Source of the DNA: a bacterium
GTDB taxonomy: Bacteria > SZUA-79 > Acidulodesulfobacterales > Acidulodesulfobacteraceae
NCBI GenBank assembly: GCA_021794475.1
Contig: JAJYQS010000012.1
Location: 1-62,762 of the forward strand
DNA: 62,762 nt
Direction: 5' to 3'
Part shown: positions 17,982-27,249 of the stretch, in pieces
Layout of the letters: every line of letters begins with the position of its first letter
How positions within the stretch are numbered: position 1 is the stretch's first letter
The notes under the pieces: generated by a model
The model's input: only the letters and a program-made list of their open reading frames with translations
The model's database searches: none
What the model was told of the DNA's origin: nothing
Made by a program: the position numbers and the translations under genes

Positions 17982-19808
17982 ATGGAATCTCAAAAACTCG
18001 GCGAAATTTTAGTAAAACACGGCAGTGTAAAAAAAGACGATATAAATAATGCTTTATTAATACAGGAAAAGATAAGAAACGGAATCAAAAAAGGTCAAGA
18101 ATTACAGGATGCTAAACTTGGAGAAATACTTGTTAAGAATAATATTATTACCGCAAATCAGTTAGGACTGGCTCTTGAAGAACAGGAAAAAACAGGAGGC
18201 AGTATCGGTAAGCAGCTTTCAAAGCTAGGTTTTGTCAAAGACTCCGAACTCGTTTCGTTTTTATCAAAAGAGTTCGGTGCGGCTACAGTTAATCTTCTTT
18301 CCTCCGCAATACCGCCTGATGTTATCAAATTAATTCCGCCGGATACTGCGTTAAAATATCATGTGGTTCCGTATAAAAGACAGGGCAATACTTTATATCT
18401 GGCAGTTTCCGACCCCACAAAGGTCACTGTGCTTGAGGATATTAAATTTTATACCGGTCTAAATGTTGAAGTGGTACTTGCGGCGGAATCAGAAATCAAT
18501 CAGGCGCTATCGACCTATTATAATGCTTCCAGTATTTTGACGGAGCATAAAGACTATATTGATTCTATTTCTATTGAGGACACTAACGAAGAAATCGATA
18601 TTTCAGAATTACAAAGGTCTTCTTCCGAAAAACCTATAATCCAATTTGTTAATAAAGTTATATCAGACGGAATTAGAAGAGGCGCAAGCGATTTGCATTT
18701 TGAACCATATGAAAATAATATACGCGTGAGATTCAGAATAGACGGAAAACTTAATGAAATCATGACAGTTCCGGGACAGCTAAAAAATGCTATAAGCTCA
18801 AGAATTAAAATTATGTCTCAAATGGACATAGCCGAAAGAAGAATGCCTCAGGACGGCAGAATAAAAGTCAGGGTAGAAAGTAAAGAAGTTGATATAAGGG
18901 TATCGTGTCTTCCCATATTGTACGGAGAGAAAATAGTTATGAGAATATTAGATAAGTCTTCTCTTCAGCTTGATATGAAAAAATTAGGATTCTCCGATAA
19001 TCAGCTTAACGATTTTCAAGATGCTATCCATAAACCATACGGGATGATTTTAGTTACGGGACCGACCGGTTCCGGAAAAACAACTACTCTTTATAGCGCC
19101 CTGAGCGATTTAAACAAAAAAACCGTTAATATTTCTACGGCGGAAGACCCTGTAGAATATAATATTTACGGTATTAATCAGGTGCAGATTAATGAAGATA
19201 TAGGTTTGACGTTTGCTCAGGCGCTGCGCTCTTTTTTAAGACAGGACCCCGATATAATAATGGTGGGTGAGATAAGAGATTTAGAAACTGCGGAAATTGC
19301 TATAAAGGCTGCTTTAACAGGTCATTTAGTTCTTTCAACCATTCATACCAATAATGCTGCGTCTACGATTTCCCGCTTGATTAATGTCGGCGTTGAACCG
19401 TTTCTTGTGGCATCAAGCCTTAATCTCGTAATAGCGCAAAGACTCGTAAGAAAATTATGCACAGAATGTAAAGAACCATATATACCCGACGGCAGGATGC
19501 TTAAAGGTTTCGGCTTTGAAGAGGGCATAATAAAACGCAATGTATTGTATAAAGCTAAAGGATGTTCTGCCTGTATGAACACGGGATATAAAGGCAGAAT
19601 TGCAATATATGAAGTGCTTACGTTAACCGATGACATTAAAGATTTAATTTATAAGAATGCAAATGAATTTGAAATTGAAAGTATAGCCGTTAAAAACCAT
19701 GGAATGATTACTTTAAGCGAATCGGCAAAAGAAAAATTTATCTCAGGTATAACATCTATGGAAGAAATATTGCAATATCTTAAAACAACTAATAATATAA
19801 TTATATGA
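17982..19808 (+). CDS. pilB: Type IV pilus assembly (extension) ATPase PilB
   Basis: A 608-residue GspE/PilB-type secretion ATPase. Two N-terminal MshEN-like modules precede SDLHFEPYENNIRVRFRIDG, Walker A GPTGSGKTTTLYS near residue 360, the Asp/Glu box with AEDPVEYN, and Walker B DPDIIMVGEIRDLETAE. The zinc-binding cysteines CTEC (492, 495) and CSAC (528, 531) are intact, as in pilus extension motors. It powers pilin polymerisation at the inner membrane. The following pilT-pilC-pilS-pilR order supports pilB rather than a type II secretion gspE. Confidence 0.93.
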   Translation: MESQKLGEILVKHGSVKKDDINNALLIQEKIRNGIKKGQELQDAKLGEILVKNNIITANQLGLALEEQEKTGGSIGKQLSKLGFVKDSELVSFLSKEFGAATVNLLSSAIPPDVIKLIPPDTALKYHVVPYKRQGNTLYLAVSDPTKVTVLEDIKFYTGLNVEVVLAAESEINQALSTYYNASSILTEHKDYIDSISIEDTNEEIDISELQRSSSEKPIIQFVNKVISDGIRRGASDLHFEPYENNIRVRFRIDGKLNEIMTVPGQLKNAISSRIKIMSQMDIAERRMPQDGRIKVRVESKEVDIRVSCLPILYGEKIVMRILDKSSLQLDMKKLGFSDNQLNDFQDAIHKPYGMILVTGPTGSGKTTTLYSALSDLNKKTVNISTAEDPVEYNIYGINQVQINEDIGLTFAQALRSFLRQDPDIIMVGEIRDLETAEIAIKAALTGHLVLSTIHTNNAASTISRLINVGVEPFLVASSLNLVIAQRLVRKLCTECKEPYIPDGRMLKGFGFEEGIIKRNVLYKAKGCSACMNTGYKGRIAIYEVLTLTDDIKDLIYKNANEFEIESIAVKNHGMITLSESAKEKFISGITSMEEILQYLKTTNNIII

Positions 19809-19906
19809 CATAATAATATAATATGATAACATAATCGTATAATTGTATGATATAATACTATTTATTTTATTTTAAATTTTTTATTAATTTATTAAAGGAT
19901 AAGAAA

Positions 19907-21124
19907 ATGTCATCAATAGCAGATTTATTAAAAACTACCGTGGATATGGGTGCTTCAGATTTGCATATAGCGGCGGGTTCGCCTCCTGTAATAAGACTTA
20001 GAGGTTCTCTTGCCCCTCTTAATTTTCCGTCTTTGTCTCCTTCTGATACTCAAGGTCTTTGCTATAGTGTCATAACAGACGCGCAGAAGAAAAAATTTGA
20101 AGAGACCCACGAACTTGATTTTTCATTTTCACAGAAGGGAGTATCGCGTTTCAGAGGCAATCTATATTTTGACAGAGGGTCGGTTGCAGGCGCATTCAGG
20201 GTTATTCCGCATGCTATACCTTCAATAGACGCTTTAGGTTTGCCTCCTATAATAAAAGAAATCATAAAATCTCCGAGAGGTTTAATATTAGTAACCGGTC
20301 CGACCGGTTCCGGCAAAACTACTTCTCTGGCAGCTATGATAGATTCTATAAATGCAACGAGGCATGAACATATCATTACTATTGAAGACCCCATAGAATA
20401 TATTTTTCAGCATAAATCATGTTTGGTTAATCAGAGAGAAGTAGGTCAGGATTCGTATAGCTTTGTAGAAAGTTTAAGACATATTTTAAGGGAAGACCCT
20501 GATGTAGTTCTGATAGGCGAAATACGAGATATGGAAACAATGGAAGCGGCATTAACTATAGCTGAAACTGGACATTTGACTTTCGGAACCCTGCATACTA
20601 ATTCTGCTGTGCAGACTATTTCCAGAATTATAGATATATTTCCATCAGACCAGCAGTCGCAGGTCAGGTCGTCATTATCGCTATCCTTAGTAGGCGTTAT
20701 GTCTCAAACTCTTATTCCTAAAATAGATAATCTTGGCAGGATTATGGCGGCTGAAGTTATGATACCTAATGCCGCTATAAGAAATTTAATCAGAGAAAAT
20801 AAAATTCATCAAATATATTCTCAACTTCAGTTAGGACAAGAAAAATACGGTATGCAAACTTTGAATCAGGCACTTGCTTCGTTGGTTAATAACAGAATAA
20901 TAAGCGAAACGGAAGCATATTCACGTTCTTCTGATGTTGATGAATTAAGACAGAATATTAATTCCGGTTTAATATCTAAGGGCGGTTCTTTAAATAATAA
21001 TATTTCTTCAAATACTAATAATAACGCAGGAACAAAAGGAACACAGCAGCAAAATCAAAACGGCAGTTCTTTTAATAAAACAAACGACGGATTATTTTCG
21101 GGAATTGATTTTGATAAATTATAA
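19907..21124 (+). CDS. pilT: Type IV pilus retraction ATPase PilT
   Basis: Walker A GPTGSGKTTSLAA lies near residue 131, Walker B region EDPDVVLIGEIRDMET follows, and the PilT-typical AIRNLIRE motif is present. There is no zinc-binding tetracysteine, as expected for PilT. The 405 residues exceed the usual 345-370 because of a C-terminal Asn/Gln/Ser-rich low-complexity tail (about 355-405) that looks disordered. It disassembles pilin filaments for twitching. Confidence 0.94.
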   Translation: MSSIADLLKTTVDMGASDLHIAAGSPPVIRLRGSLAPLNFPSLSPSDTQGLCYSVITDAQKKKFEETHELDFSFSQKGVSRFRGNLYFDRGSVAGAFRVIPHAIPSIDALGLPPIIKEIIKSPRGLILVTGPTGSGKTTSLAAMIDSINATRHEHIITIEDPIEYIFQHKSCLVNQREVGQDSYSFVESLRHILREDPDVVLIGEIRDMETMEAALTIAETGHLTFGTLHTNSAVQTISRIIDIFPSDQQSQVRSSLSLSLVGVMSQTLIPKIDNLGRIMAAEVMIPNAAIRNLIRENKIHQIYSQLQLGQEKYGMQTLNQALASLVNNRIISETEAYSRSSDVDELRQNINSGLISKGGSLNNNISSNTNNNAGTKGTQQQNQNGSSFNKTNDGLFSGIDFDKL

Positions 21125-21226
21125 CGGCGAACAGGTACTGATATTAATATTTGATTGATTATATAATTATAATATGTTATTATATAATATAAATATATTA
21201 TAAAATTATAAAGGGGTGGTTGTTAT

Positions 21227-22453
21227 ATGTCTATTTATCAATGGAAAGGCAGAAAGAAAACAGGGGAATATATAACTGGTCAGATTGATGCCGCAAGTCC
21301 GGAAATTGTCATTGATGAGCTTCACAAAAACAATATTTATCCTATCAATGTTGATAAAAAAAGTGAATTCCTAAGTATGCAGCTTACTGCTTCAAAGGAA
21401 ATAAGTTCTAAAACAAAAATCAACGATGATGACCTGATAGTATTTACAAGGCAGTTTTCTTCATTAGTGGATTCGGGAGTTCCTATTTTGCAGGGTCTTT
21501 CTATAATGATAGAGCAGCAAAAAAATAAAAATTTAAAAGGCATTTTATCTAAAATTAAAGAAAATATAGAAAGCGGAGGAAGTTTATCAGACAGTTTCAG
21601 AAAATTTCCTCGTGTATTTAACGATTTATATATCAATCTTGTCGATGCAGGAGAAAAAGGAGGCGTTTTAGATAAAGTTTTCAGACGATTATCCGTATAT
21701 TTCGAAAAAACTCTTAAACTTAAAAGAAAAGTGAAGGGTGCAATGATATATCCTATAATAGTTCTGTCAGTTGCATTCGCAGTTATAGTTATATTATTAA
21801 CGTTTGTCATACCTGTATTCGCAAACCTTTTTGCAAGCGTAGGCGCAAAATTGCCGGCCCTTACTCAGGAGGTAATTAATTTCAGCGATTTCGTTAAATC
21901 GTATATATTATATATAATTATCGCCATTGGTGTAATAATTTTTTTAGTTAAATCATATTATAAAAAAGAAAACGGAAGACGAAATATAGACCGTTTGATA
22001 CTTAAGATACCTCTTATGGGACTCTTATTAAAAAAAGTTTCTATCGCAAGGTTTTCCAGAACCCTTTCGACAATGATTGAAAGCGGCGTTCCAATTTTAT
22101 CGGCATTAGGTATAGTGTCTAAAATAAGCGGAAATAAAATTATAGAAGAATCTTTAATTAAAGCAAAAGAAGATGTGGCATCCGGAGCCCCGCTTTCTGC
22201 CGCAATTAATAAAACAGGATTATTTCCTCCTCTTGTAATTCAGATGATAATGGTTGGAGAAAAAACAGGAAACCTCGATGCAATGTTGGCTAAAGTTGCC
22301 GACTACTACGACGAAGAGGTAGACAATGCGGTAACTAACCTGACTTCAATGATGGAGCCCGCTCTTATAGTGTTTCTCGGGATTGTAGTAGGCGTTTTGG
22401 TTGTGGCTATGTATTTGCCTATATTTAATCTCGGCAATGCAATTAAAGGATGA
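21227..22453 (+). CDS. pilC: Type IV pilus inner-membrane platform protein PilC
   Basis: A 408-residue GspF/PilC-family protein with two T2SSF domains. Each carries the FxRQFSSLVDSGVP-type or FSRTLSTMIESGVP-type motif. Membrane segments lie near 170-200, 220-240 and at the C-terminus (LIVFLGIVVGVLVVAMYLP). It couples PilB/PilT to the pilus base. The start at 21227 is preceded by a GGGGTGG ribosome-binding-like stretch. Confidence 0.94.
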   Translation: MSIYQWKGRKKTGEYITGQIDAASPEIVIDELHKNNIYPINVDKKSEFLSMQLTASKEISSKTKINDDDLIVFTRQFSSLVDSGVPILQGLSIMIEQQKNKNLKGILSKIKENIESGGSLSDSFRKFPRVFNDLYINLVDAGEKGGVLDKVFRRLSVYFEKTLKLKRKVKGAMIYPIIVLSVAFAVIVILLTFVIPVFANLFASVGAKLPALTQEVINFSDFVKSYILYIIIAIGVIIFLVKSYYKKENGRRNIDRLILKIPLMGLLLKKVSIARFSRTLSTMIESGVPILSALGIVSKISGNKIIEESLIKAKEDVASGAPLSAAINKTGLFPPLVIQMIMVGEKTGNLDAMLAKVADYYDEEVDNAVTNLTSMMEPALIVFLGIVVGVLVVAMYLPIFNLGNAIKG

Positions 22454-22463
22454 TTTTTTAAGT

Positions 22464-24308
22464 ATGGCAAATAAAAGCCTGAAACGAAATTTTTATATTG
22501 AAGGCAGTAATATTTATGAAAAGCTGAAATTTGTTATAGTATTCAGATTTACCGCAATTTCCTTGGCGATTTTAACCTACCTGCTCATATTAATTAATCA
22601 CGGCTCAGATTTATTTTTTTATACAGAGTATGAAATTTTTATTTTTTTAGTTATTATTGTAGTTTTACTTACCGTTATATATTCATTTATAAATTATTAT
22701 ATTAAAAAAAAGAATAAAGAAAGATATTTTGCTTTATTTGGACTTATACAGATTATTTTTGATTTTATTTTGATATCCGTTTTTGTAATTTTAAACGGAG
22801 GATTAGAAAGCAATCTTATTTTCTTATATTATCTATTAGTCTTAATGGCCGGATTTATTTTTTTAGGTGCCGGTATTATTTTTTTTACGGTGGCTTCTTC
22901 TTTAGTTATCGGTTTTATTGCCGACTTGCAGTTTTATTTCAATGTACCCGGTCATTACTATTATTTGTATGAGCCTGACAAATTGCTATTTGCGCTCAGT
23001 TTAAATATTTTCGGTTTATTAATATTCGGCTGGATTTTATATAAATTTTCTAATAATATAAAATACTTAAGTAATAAAGTGATAGAAATAGACGAGGTAA
23101 TGAAAAATGCGGCAATATTTAACAAAGAACTTATCAATAGTTTTACGCAGGGCGTTATTGTTTTAAATGTTCAAAATAATATCGTATTTATAAATAAATC
23201 AGGAATGGATTTAATAGGTCCGGATGTATTTGATGACTCTATTGTCGGCAAAGCAGGCAGTTTTTATCATTTTAATTTAAAAATAGATGATATATTCAAA
23301 GACTTTCCGTTAAATATTTTTGATGAAGAAAAAGCTGGCTCTATCCGTTTCGAAGTTAAGCACAATGGGAAAATTATAGGTTTTGCCTATTCTGAATTTA
23401 AAGACAATAAAAGTCCGGGAAGGCGTATTCTGCTTTTTAAAGATATATCATATGTAAAAGAATTAGAACTTGACTCAAAAATAAATGAAGGATTAATTGC
23501 TACCGGAAAATTAGCAGGCTGGCTTGCGCATGAAATAAGAAATCCATTGTCTGCAATTAATACTTCTATTGATATTCTAAATTCTGATAATATAAGATGC
23601 AGTACAATAGATGCCGGAGACAATAATACCGATTTCAGCAAATTGACAGGAATAATAAAAACAGAAACTATAAGATTGGAGTCTTTAGTCAAAGACTTTC
23701 TCGGCTTTGTCAATAGTAAAACCGCTGCGTTTAATACAAACGAAATAGGCAATTCAGTTAATTTTGAACACTTTAATCTTCATGATTTTTCCGAATATAT
23801 AATTTCTCAATTTAAGTCATCGAAAGATTATAATATAATAAACAGAATAGACAATAAAATTGATATGTATTTTGAAAAATACCGCCTGCATCAAATATTT
23901 GTGAATATAATTGAAAATGCTGCCGCTTCGGTTAAGTTAAGATATAAAAATAATTTAAGTAATAATACAAAAGGTAAAATAAGGATAAGCGCCATGAAAA
24001 TTTCAGGAAAGTTTTTGGCGGGACAGGACGAATATAGTGAAAGCGAATACGAGAATAGCAAACAGAAAGCAGTCAGCGATTTCTTAATCATGAAATTTTA
24101 CGATAACGGAGAAGGCATAGGTGAAGATGTTATTAAAAATATATTTAAACCGCTGTTTACCACAAAAAAAAACGGCACGGGTCTTGGACTTTCAATAGTC
24201 AAATCAATAATCGATAATTTTAACGGAAATATCAGTATAAAAAGCAAAAAAAATAAAGGCACATTAATTAATATTACATTACCATTATATGAACATAAAA
24301 AACGGTAA
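22464..24308 (+). CDS. pilS: Sensor histidine kinase PilS
   Basis: About 614 residues from the ATG at 22464, which lies 11 bp after the pilC stop; a longer frame from 22401 would run inside pilC and lacks support. Six or so N-terminal transmembrane helices, a PAS-like region, then LAHEIRNPLSAI with the phospho-acceptor His, and a HATPase domain with DNGEGIGED and GTGLGLSIVKS. PilS senses inner-membrane pilin in other species and controls PilR. It overlaps pilR by 20 bp. Confidence 0.9.
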   Translation: MANKSLKRNFYIEGSNIYEKLKFVIVFRFTAISLAILTYLLILINHGSDLFFYTEYEIFIFLVIIVVLLTVIYSFINYYIKKKNKERYFALFGLIQIIFDFILISVFVILNGGLESNLIFLYYLLVLMAGFIFLGAGIIFFTVASSLVIGFIADLQFYFNVPGHYYYLYEPDKLLFALSLNIFGLLIFGWILYKFSNNIKYLSNKVIEIDEVMKNAAIFNKELINSFTQGVIVLNVQNNIVFINKSGMDLIGPDVFDDSIVGKAGSFYHFNLKIDDIFKDFPLNIFDEEKAGSIRFEVKHNGKIIGFAYSEFKDNKSPGRRILLFKDISYVKELELDSKINEGLIATGKLAGWLAHEIRNPLSAINTSIDILNSDNIRCSTIDAGDNNTDFSKLTGIIKTETIRLESLVKDFLGFVNSKTAAFNTNEIGNSVNFEHFNLHDFSEYIISQFKSSKDYNIINRIDNKIDMYFEKYRLHQIFVNIIENAAASVKLRYKNNLSNNTKGKIRISAMKISGKFLAGQDEYSESEYENSKQKAVSDFLIMKFYDNGEGIGEDVIKNIFKPLFTTKKNGTGLGLSIVKSIIDNFNGNISIKSKKNKGTLINITLPLYEHKKR

Positions 24309-25785
24309 AAAAATTCTCATAATAGACGACGAAAAATCTGTTTTAGATTCTTTGGAAATACTTTTAAAATATGAGGGCTATGAAATAACGACTTTATTAT
24401 CGGCAAGGGAAGCGTTAAAACTTATTACCGATAATACCGATAGCATATTCAATTTAATTATATCGGATATTTCTATGCCTGATATAAACGGCATAGATTT
24501 TCTTGAACAATTTAAGCTCTTACGCCTTAAAAATATAAATTATTCTTATGCTGCTCATCTATTGCCTGTCATACTTATGACGGCATATTCCGATGTGAAA
24601 ACAGCCGTAAATGCTTTAAAAGAAGGGGCATTCGATTATCTTATAAAGCCTTTTGATACCGAAGAATTTAAGATAACCGTTAAAAAAGCGTTAGAATATT
24701 TTTCCGTATATGACGAACTTAATAATTTAAAAAATAAATTAGTCGATAATGACAGATTAAGAGGAAATATAGTTGGGGATTCAGCGGCAATATCCAAGAT
24801 TATAACCGAAGTAAATATTTTTGCAAAAAGTTTTACCACAATGCTTATTACAGGCGAATCGGGAACCGGAAAAGAACTTGCGGCAAAACTTGCTCACGAT
24901 ATATATTTCAATAAGCGCTCCGACGGCAAACATGTGGGCGAATTTGTTCCGGTCAATCTATCCGCAATTCCTGAAAATCTTATTGAAAGCGAACTTTTTG
25001 GTTATACTAAAGGAGCGTTTACCGGTGCAAATTATGATAAAAAAGGCATTTTGGAATATGCAGATAAAGGTACGCTGTTTCTTGATGAGATAGGCGATCT
25101 GCCGATGTCTGTTCAGGTAAAACTGCTAAGGGTTCTGCAGGAAAAAACCTTTAGAAAAATAGGCTCCAATAAAGAATATTCTTTAGATATAAGATTTATT
25201 GCCGCAACTAATAAAGATTTAAACGAATTAATAAGACGAGGTGAATTCAGAGAAGATTTATTCTTCAGGCTTAATGCTATTCATATTGAAATGCCTCCTT
25301 TAAGAAAGCATAAAGAGGATATTCCTTTACTAGTTTCATATTTTATCGGCAATTATTCAAAAAAACTTAATAAAAATATTGCATTTATTGACCAGAATGC
25401 AGTTTCTATTTTAGCAGATTATGATTATCCGGGAAACATTCGCGAATTGGAAAATTTAATAGAAAGAGCATGTATATATTGCAGAACGGAAGAAATAACG
25501 GAAAATTGCCTTCCGGACAGTATAAAAAAAAAATCAAATAATATTATTTCAAATATTAATGAAACAACCTATGAAGATATTTTAAAAAAAATTATTTTTG
25601 TATTCAATGAAATTAATGCTAAAAATAAAATAAGTTTAGAAAAATTTATAGATGATATTGAAAAAAATATAATAATTGATAGAATGGAAAATAAAAAACA
25701 ATCTAAGAAATTGCTGGCAAAAGAACTTGGATTGTCTGCAAGGTCTTTAAGGTATATAGTTTCTAAAATTGCAGACAGAGGATGA
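24289..25785 (+). CDS. pilR: Sigma-54-dependent response regulator PilR
   Basis: A receiver domain with Asp60 (ISDISMPDINGID), an AAA+ domain with Walker A GESGTGKELAAK, the canonical GAFTGA loop, Walker B LDEIGDL and R-finger region, and a C-terminal helix-turn-helix (LLAKELGLSARSLRYIV). In other bacteria PilR with sigma-54 drives pilA transcription. Here the pilin gene is not adjacent, so its target is elsewhere. The stop overlaps truA by 4 bp (ATGA). Confidence 0.92.
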   Translation: MNIKNGKKILIIDDEKSVLDSLEILLKYEGYEITTLLSAREALKLITDNTDSIFNLIISDISMPDINGIDFLEQFKLLRLKNINYSYAAHLLPVILMTAYSDVKTAVNALKEGAFDYLIKPFDTEEFKITVKKALEYFSVYDELNNLKNKLVDNDRLRGNIVGDSAAISKIITEVNIFAKSFTTMLITGESGTGKELAAKLAHDIYFNKRSDGKHVGEFVPVNLSAIPENLIESELFGYTKGAFTGANYDKKGILEYADKGTLFLDEIGDLPMSVQVKLLRVLQEKTFRKIGSNKEYSLDIRFIAATNKDLNELIRRGEFREDLFFRLNAIHIEMPPLRKHKEDIPLLVSYFIGNYSKKLNKNIAFIDQNAVSILADYDYPGNIRELENLIERACIYCRTEEITENCLPDSIKKKSNNIISNINETTYEDILKKIIFVFNEINAKNKISLEKFIDDIEKNIIIDRMENKKQSKKLLAKELGLSARSLRYIVSKIADRG

Positions 25786-26567
25786 TTAATTATCTTATAA
25801 CATTAGAGTATGACGGGTCAAATTATCACGGCTGGCAAATCCAGAATAATTCTTCTGCAGAAAATAATAATATAGAATTAAAAACAATATCCGGAGAAGT
25901 TTTAAAAGCAATTAAAAAAATAACCGGAACAGACACTGAACTGTTTGTTTCAGGCAGGACAGACGCAGGGGTTCATGCATTAAATCAGGTGGCTAATTTC
26001 AAATTGCCTTTTTTACTTAATTTGGATAAATTAAAATCAAGTTTAAACGGGGTGCTGCCATATAATGATATCTCTGTTAAAAGCGTTGAGCTTGTTCATA
26101 ATTCCTTTCACGCAACTTTTGATACCGTATCTAAAACATATCTTTACAAATTAAATAATGGATTTAAAAGCGCGCTCTTGTCAAAATATTCATGGTATAT
26201 CAAAGATAATCTTAATTTTAGTTTAATGAATCAGGCTTCTAATATGTTTGTCGGAAACTATAACTTTATAAATTTTGCAAAATCGGATAAAAGAAAGTGC
26301 ATCGAAGATTATTTCAGAAGAATAACTGAGATTAGTATTCAGAAAAAAAATTACGGATTTGACATTTATATAACCGGCGACGGTTTTTTAAGACATATGG
26401 TAAGAAGAATTGTCGGGGCTATAGTTCTTTGCGGGTTAGGCAAAATTAATATCAAACGTATAAATTATCTGCTTAATGCGGGTAAAACGGCTGCTAATAT
26501 TACTAAGGCTCCTTCGGAAGGTCTTTTTTTATATTCAATTAAATATAAACATAAATTTTTTTGTTGA
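25782..26567 (+). CDS. truA: tRNA pseudouridine(38-40) synthase
   Basis: TruA converts U38-U40 of tRNA anticodon arms to pseudouridine. The catalytic Asp is residue 61 in SGRTDAGVHALNQVANF. Other conserved blocks (YLITLEYDGSNYHGWQ at the N-terminus; FLRHMVRRIVG near 205) are present. The 261 residues are full length. It is translationally coupled to pilR and followed by a terminator before rimP. Confidence 0.95.
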   Translation: MINYLITLEYDGSNYHGWQIQNNSSAENNNIELKTISGEVLKAIKKITGTDTELFVSGRTDAGVHALNQVANFKLPFLLNLDKLKSSLNGVLPYNDISVKSVELVHNSFHATFDTVSKTYLYKLNNGFKSALLSKYSWYIKDNLNFSLMNQASNMFVGNYNFINFAKSDKRKCIEDYFRRITEISIQKKNYGFDIYITGDGFLRHMVRRIVGAIVLCGLGKINIKRINYLLNAGKTAANITKAPSEGLFLYSIKYKHKFFC

Positions 26568-26630
26568 TATTTATCATTTATTTATTTATAATTAGTAAAT
26601 AAAGTTAACCATTACTAAAGTTTTATCTAA

Positions 26631-26656
26631 AAGTGGGTTTATCCCGCTTTTTTTAT
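26631..26656 (+). terminator. Intrinsic terminator or attenuator just before rimP
   Basis: AAGTGGG and CCCGCTT pair (one U-G wobble) around a 5-nt loop and run into a T-rich tract. The tract ends about 2 nt before the rimP start codon. It can terminate the pil-truA transcript, or attenuate the nusA operon if the promoter is further upstream. Confidence 0.75.
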
Positions 26657-26658
26657 TT

Positions 26659-27207
26659 ATGCATGATGATTTATTGAAAAAAATTGACGAACTTGCGGAA
26701 GATATTGCGAAATATTATGGCTGCTATATTGTCGGATCTTTATTTGTTTCTTCTCTAAAAAATAGAGGGGTTGCTTTGAGAATCTATGCCGACGCGGAAG
26801 GCGGAATCAGCATATCTCAGCTTACCGATATATCCAAAGAATTAAGCATGGTTTTAGATATTAAAGAATTAATTGATTTTAAATATAATCTGGAAGTGTC
26901 TTCTCCGGGTATAGACAGAGTAATTTTTAAAATAAAAGATTATATAAGATTTAAAAATAAACGCGCTAAAATATCTTTGAACGAAAAAATTAACGGAAGA
27001 TTAAATTTTATAGGAAAAATTATTGATGTTTCAGATTTAATAAACCAAACCGGTGAAAAAGTATCATTAGATTCACTTGATGCAGACTTAAACAACGCCG
27101 GCCAGAATATTATAAATGCTAATATAAAAATATACGATGAAATAGACGATGAAAATTACGTTATATCTTTTACAAAAATAAAAAAAGCAAATTTAATAGC
27201 AGAATAA
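26659..27207 (+). CDS. rimP: Ribosome maturation factor RimP
   Basis: RimP assists 30S subunit assembly. The 182 residues show the two-domain RimP layout: an alpha/beta N-terminal domain with LDIKELIDFKYNLEVSSPGIDR (the SPGxxR signature near 88-95) and a C-terminal SH3-like domain. It is the first gene of the rimP-nusA-infB operon. No Shine-Dalgarno is visible because the terminator tract fills that space, so the start codon is uncertain by a few residues. Confidence 0.88.
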   Translation: MHDDLLKKIDELAEDIAKYYGCYIVGSLFVSSLKNRGVALRIYADAEGGISISQLTDISKELSMVLDIKELIDFKYNLEVSSPGIDRVIFKIKDYIRFKNKRAKISLNEKINGRLNFIGKIIDVSDLINQTGEKVSLDSLDADLNNAGQNIINANIKIYDEIDDENYVISFTKIKKANLIAE

Positions 27208-27249
27208 AAATTTTAATTTTATATTTTATATAAGTTAAGGAGTTTAATT

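Noticed and set aside
22401-22463. Upstream start for pilS inside pilC
   Set aside because: The 21 additional residues are a shadow of the pilC transmembrane segment; ATG 22464, after the pilC stop, suits the family N-terminus.
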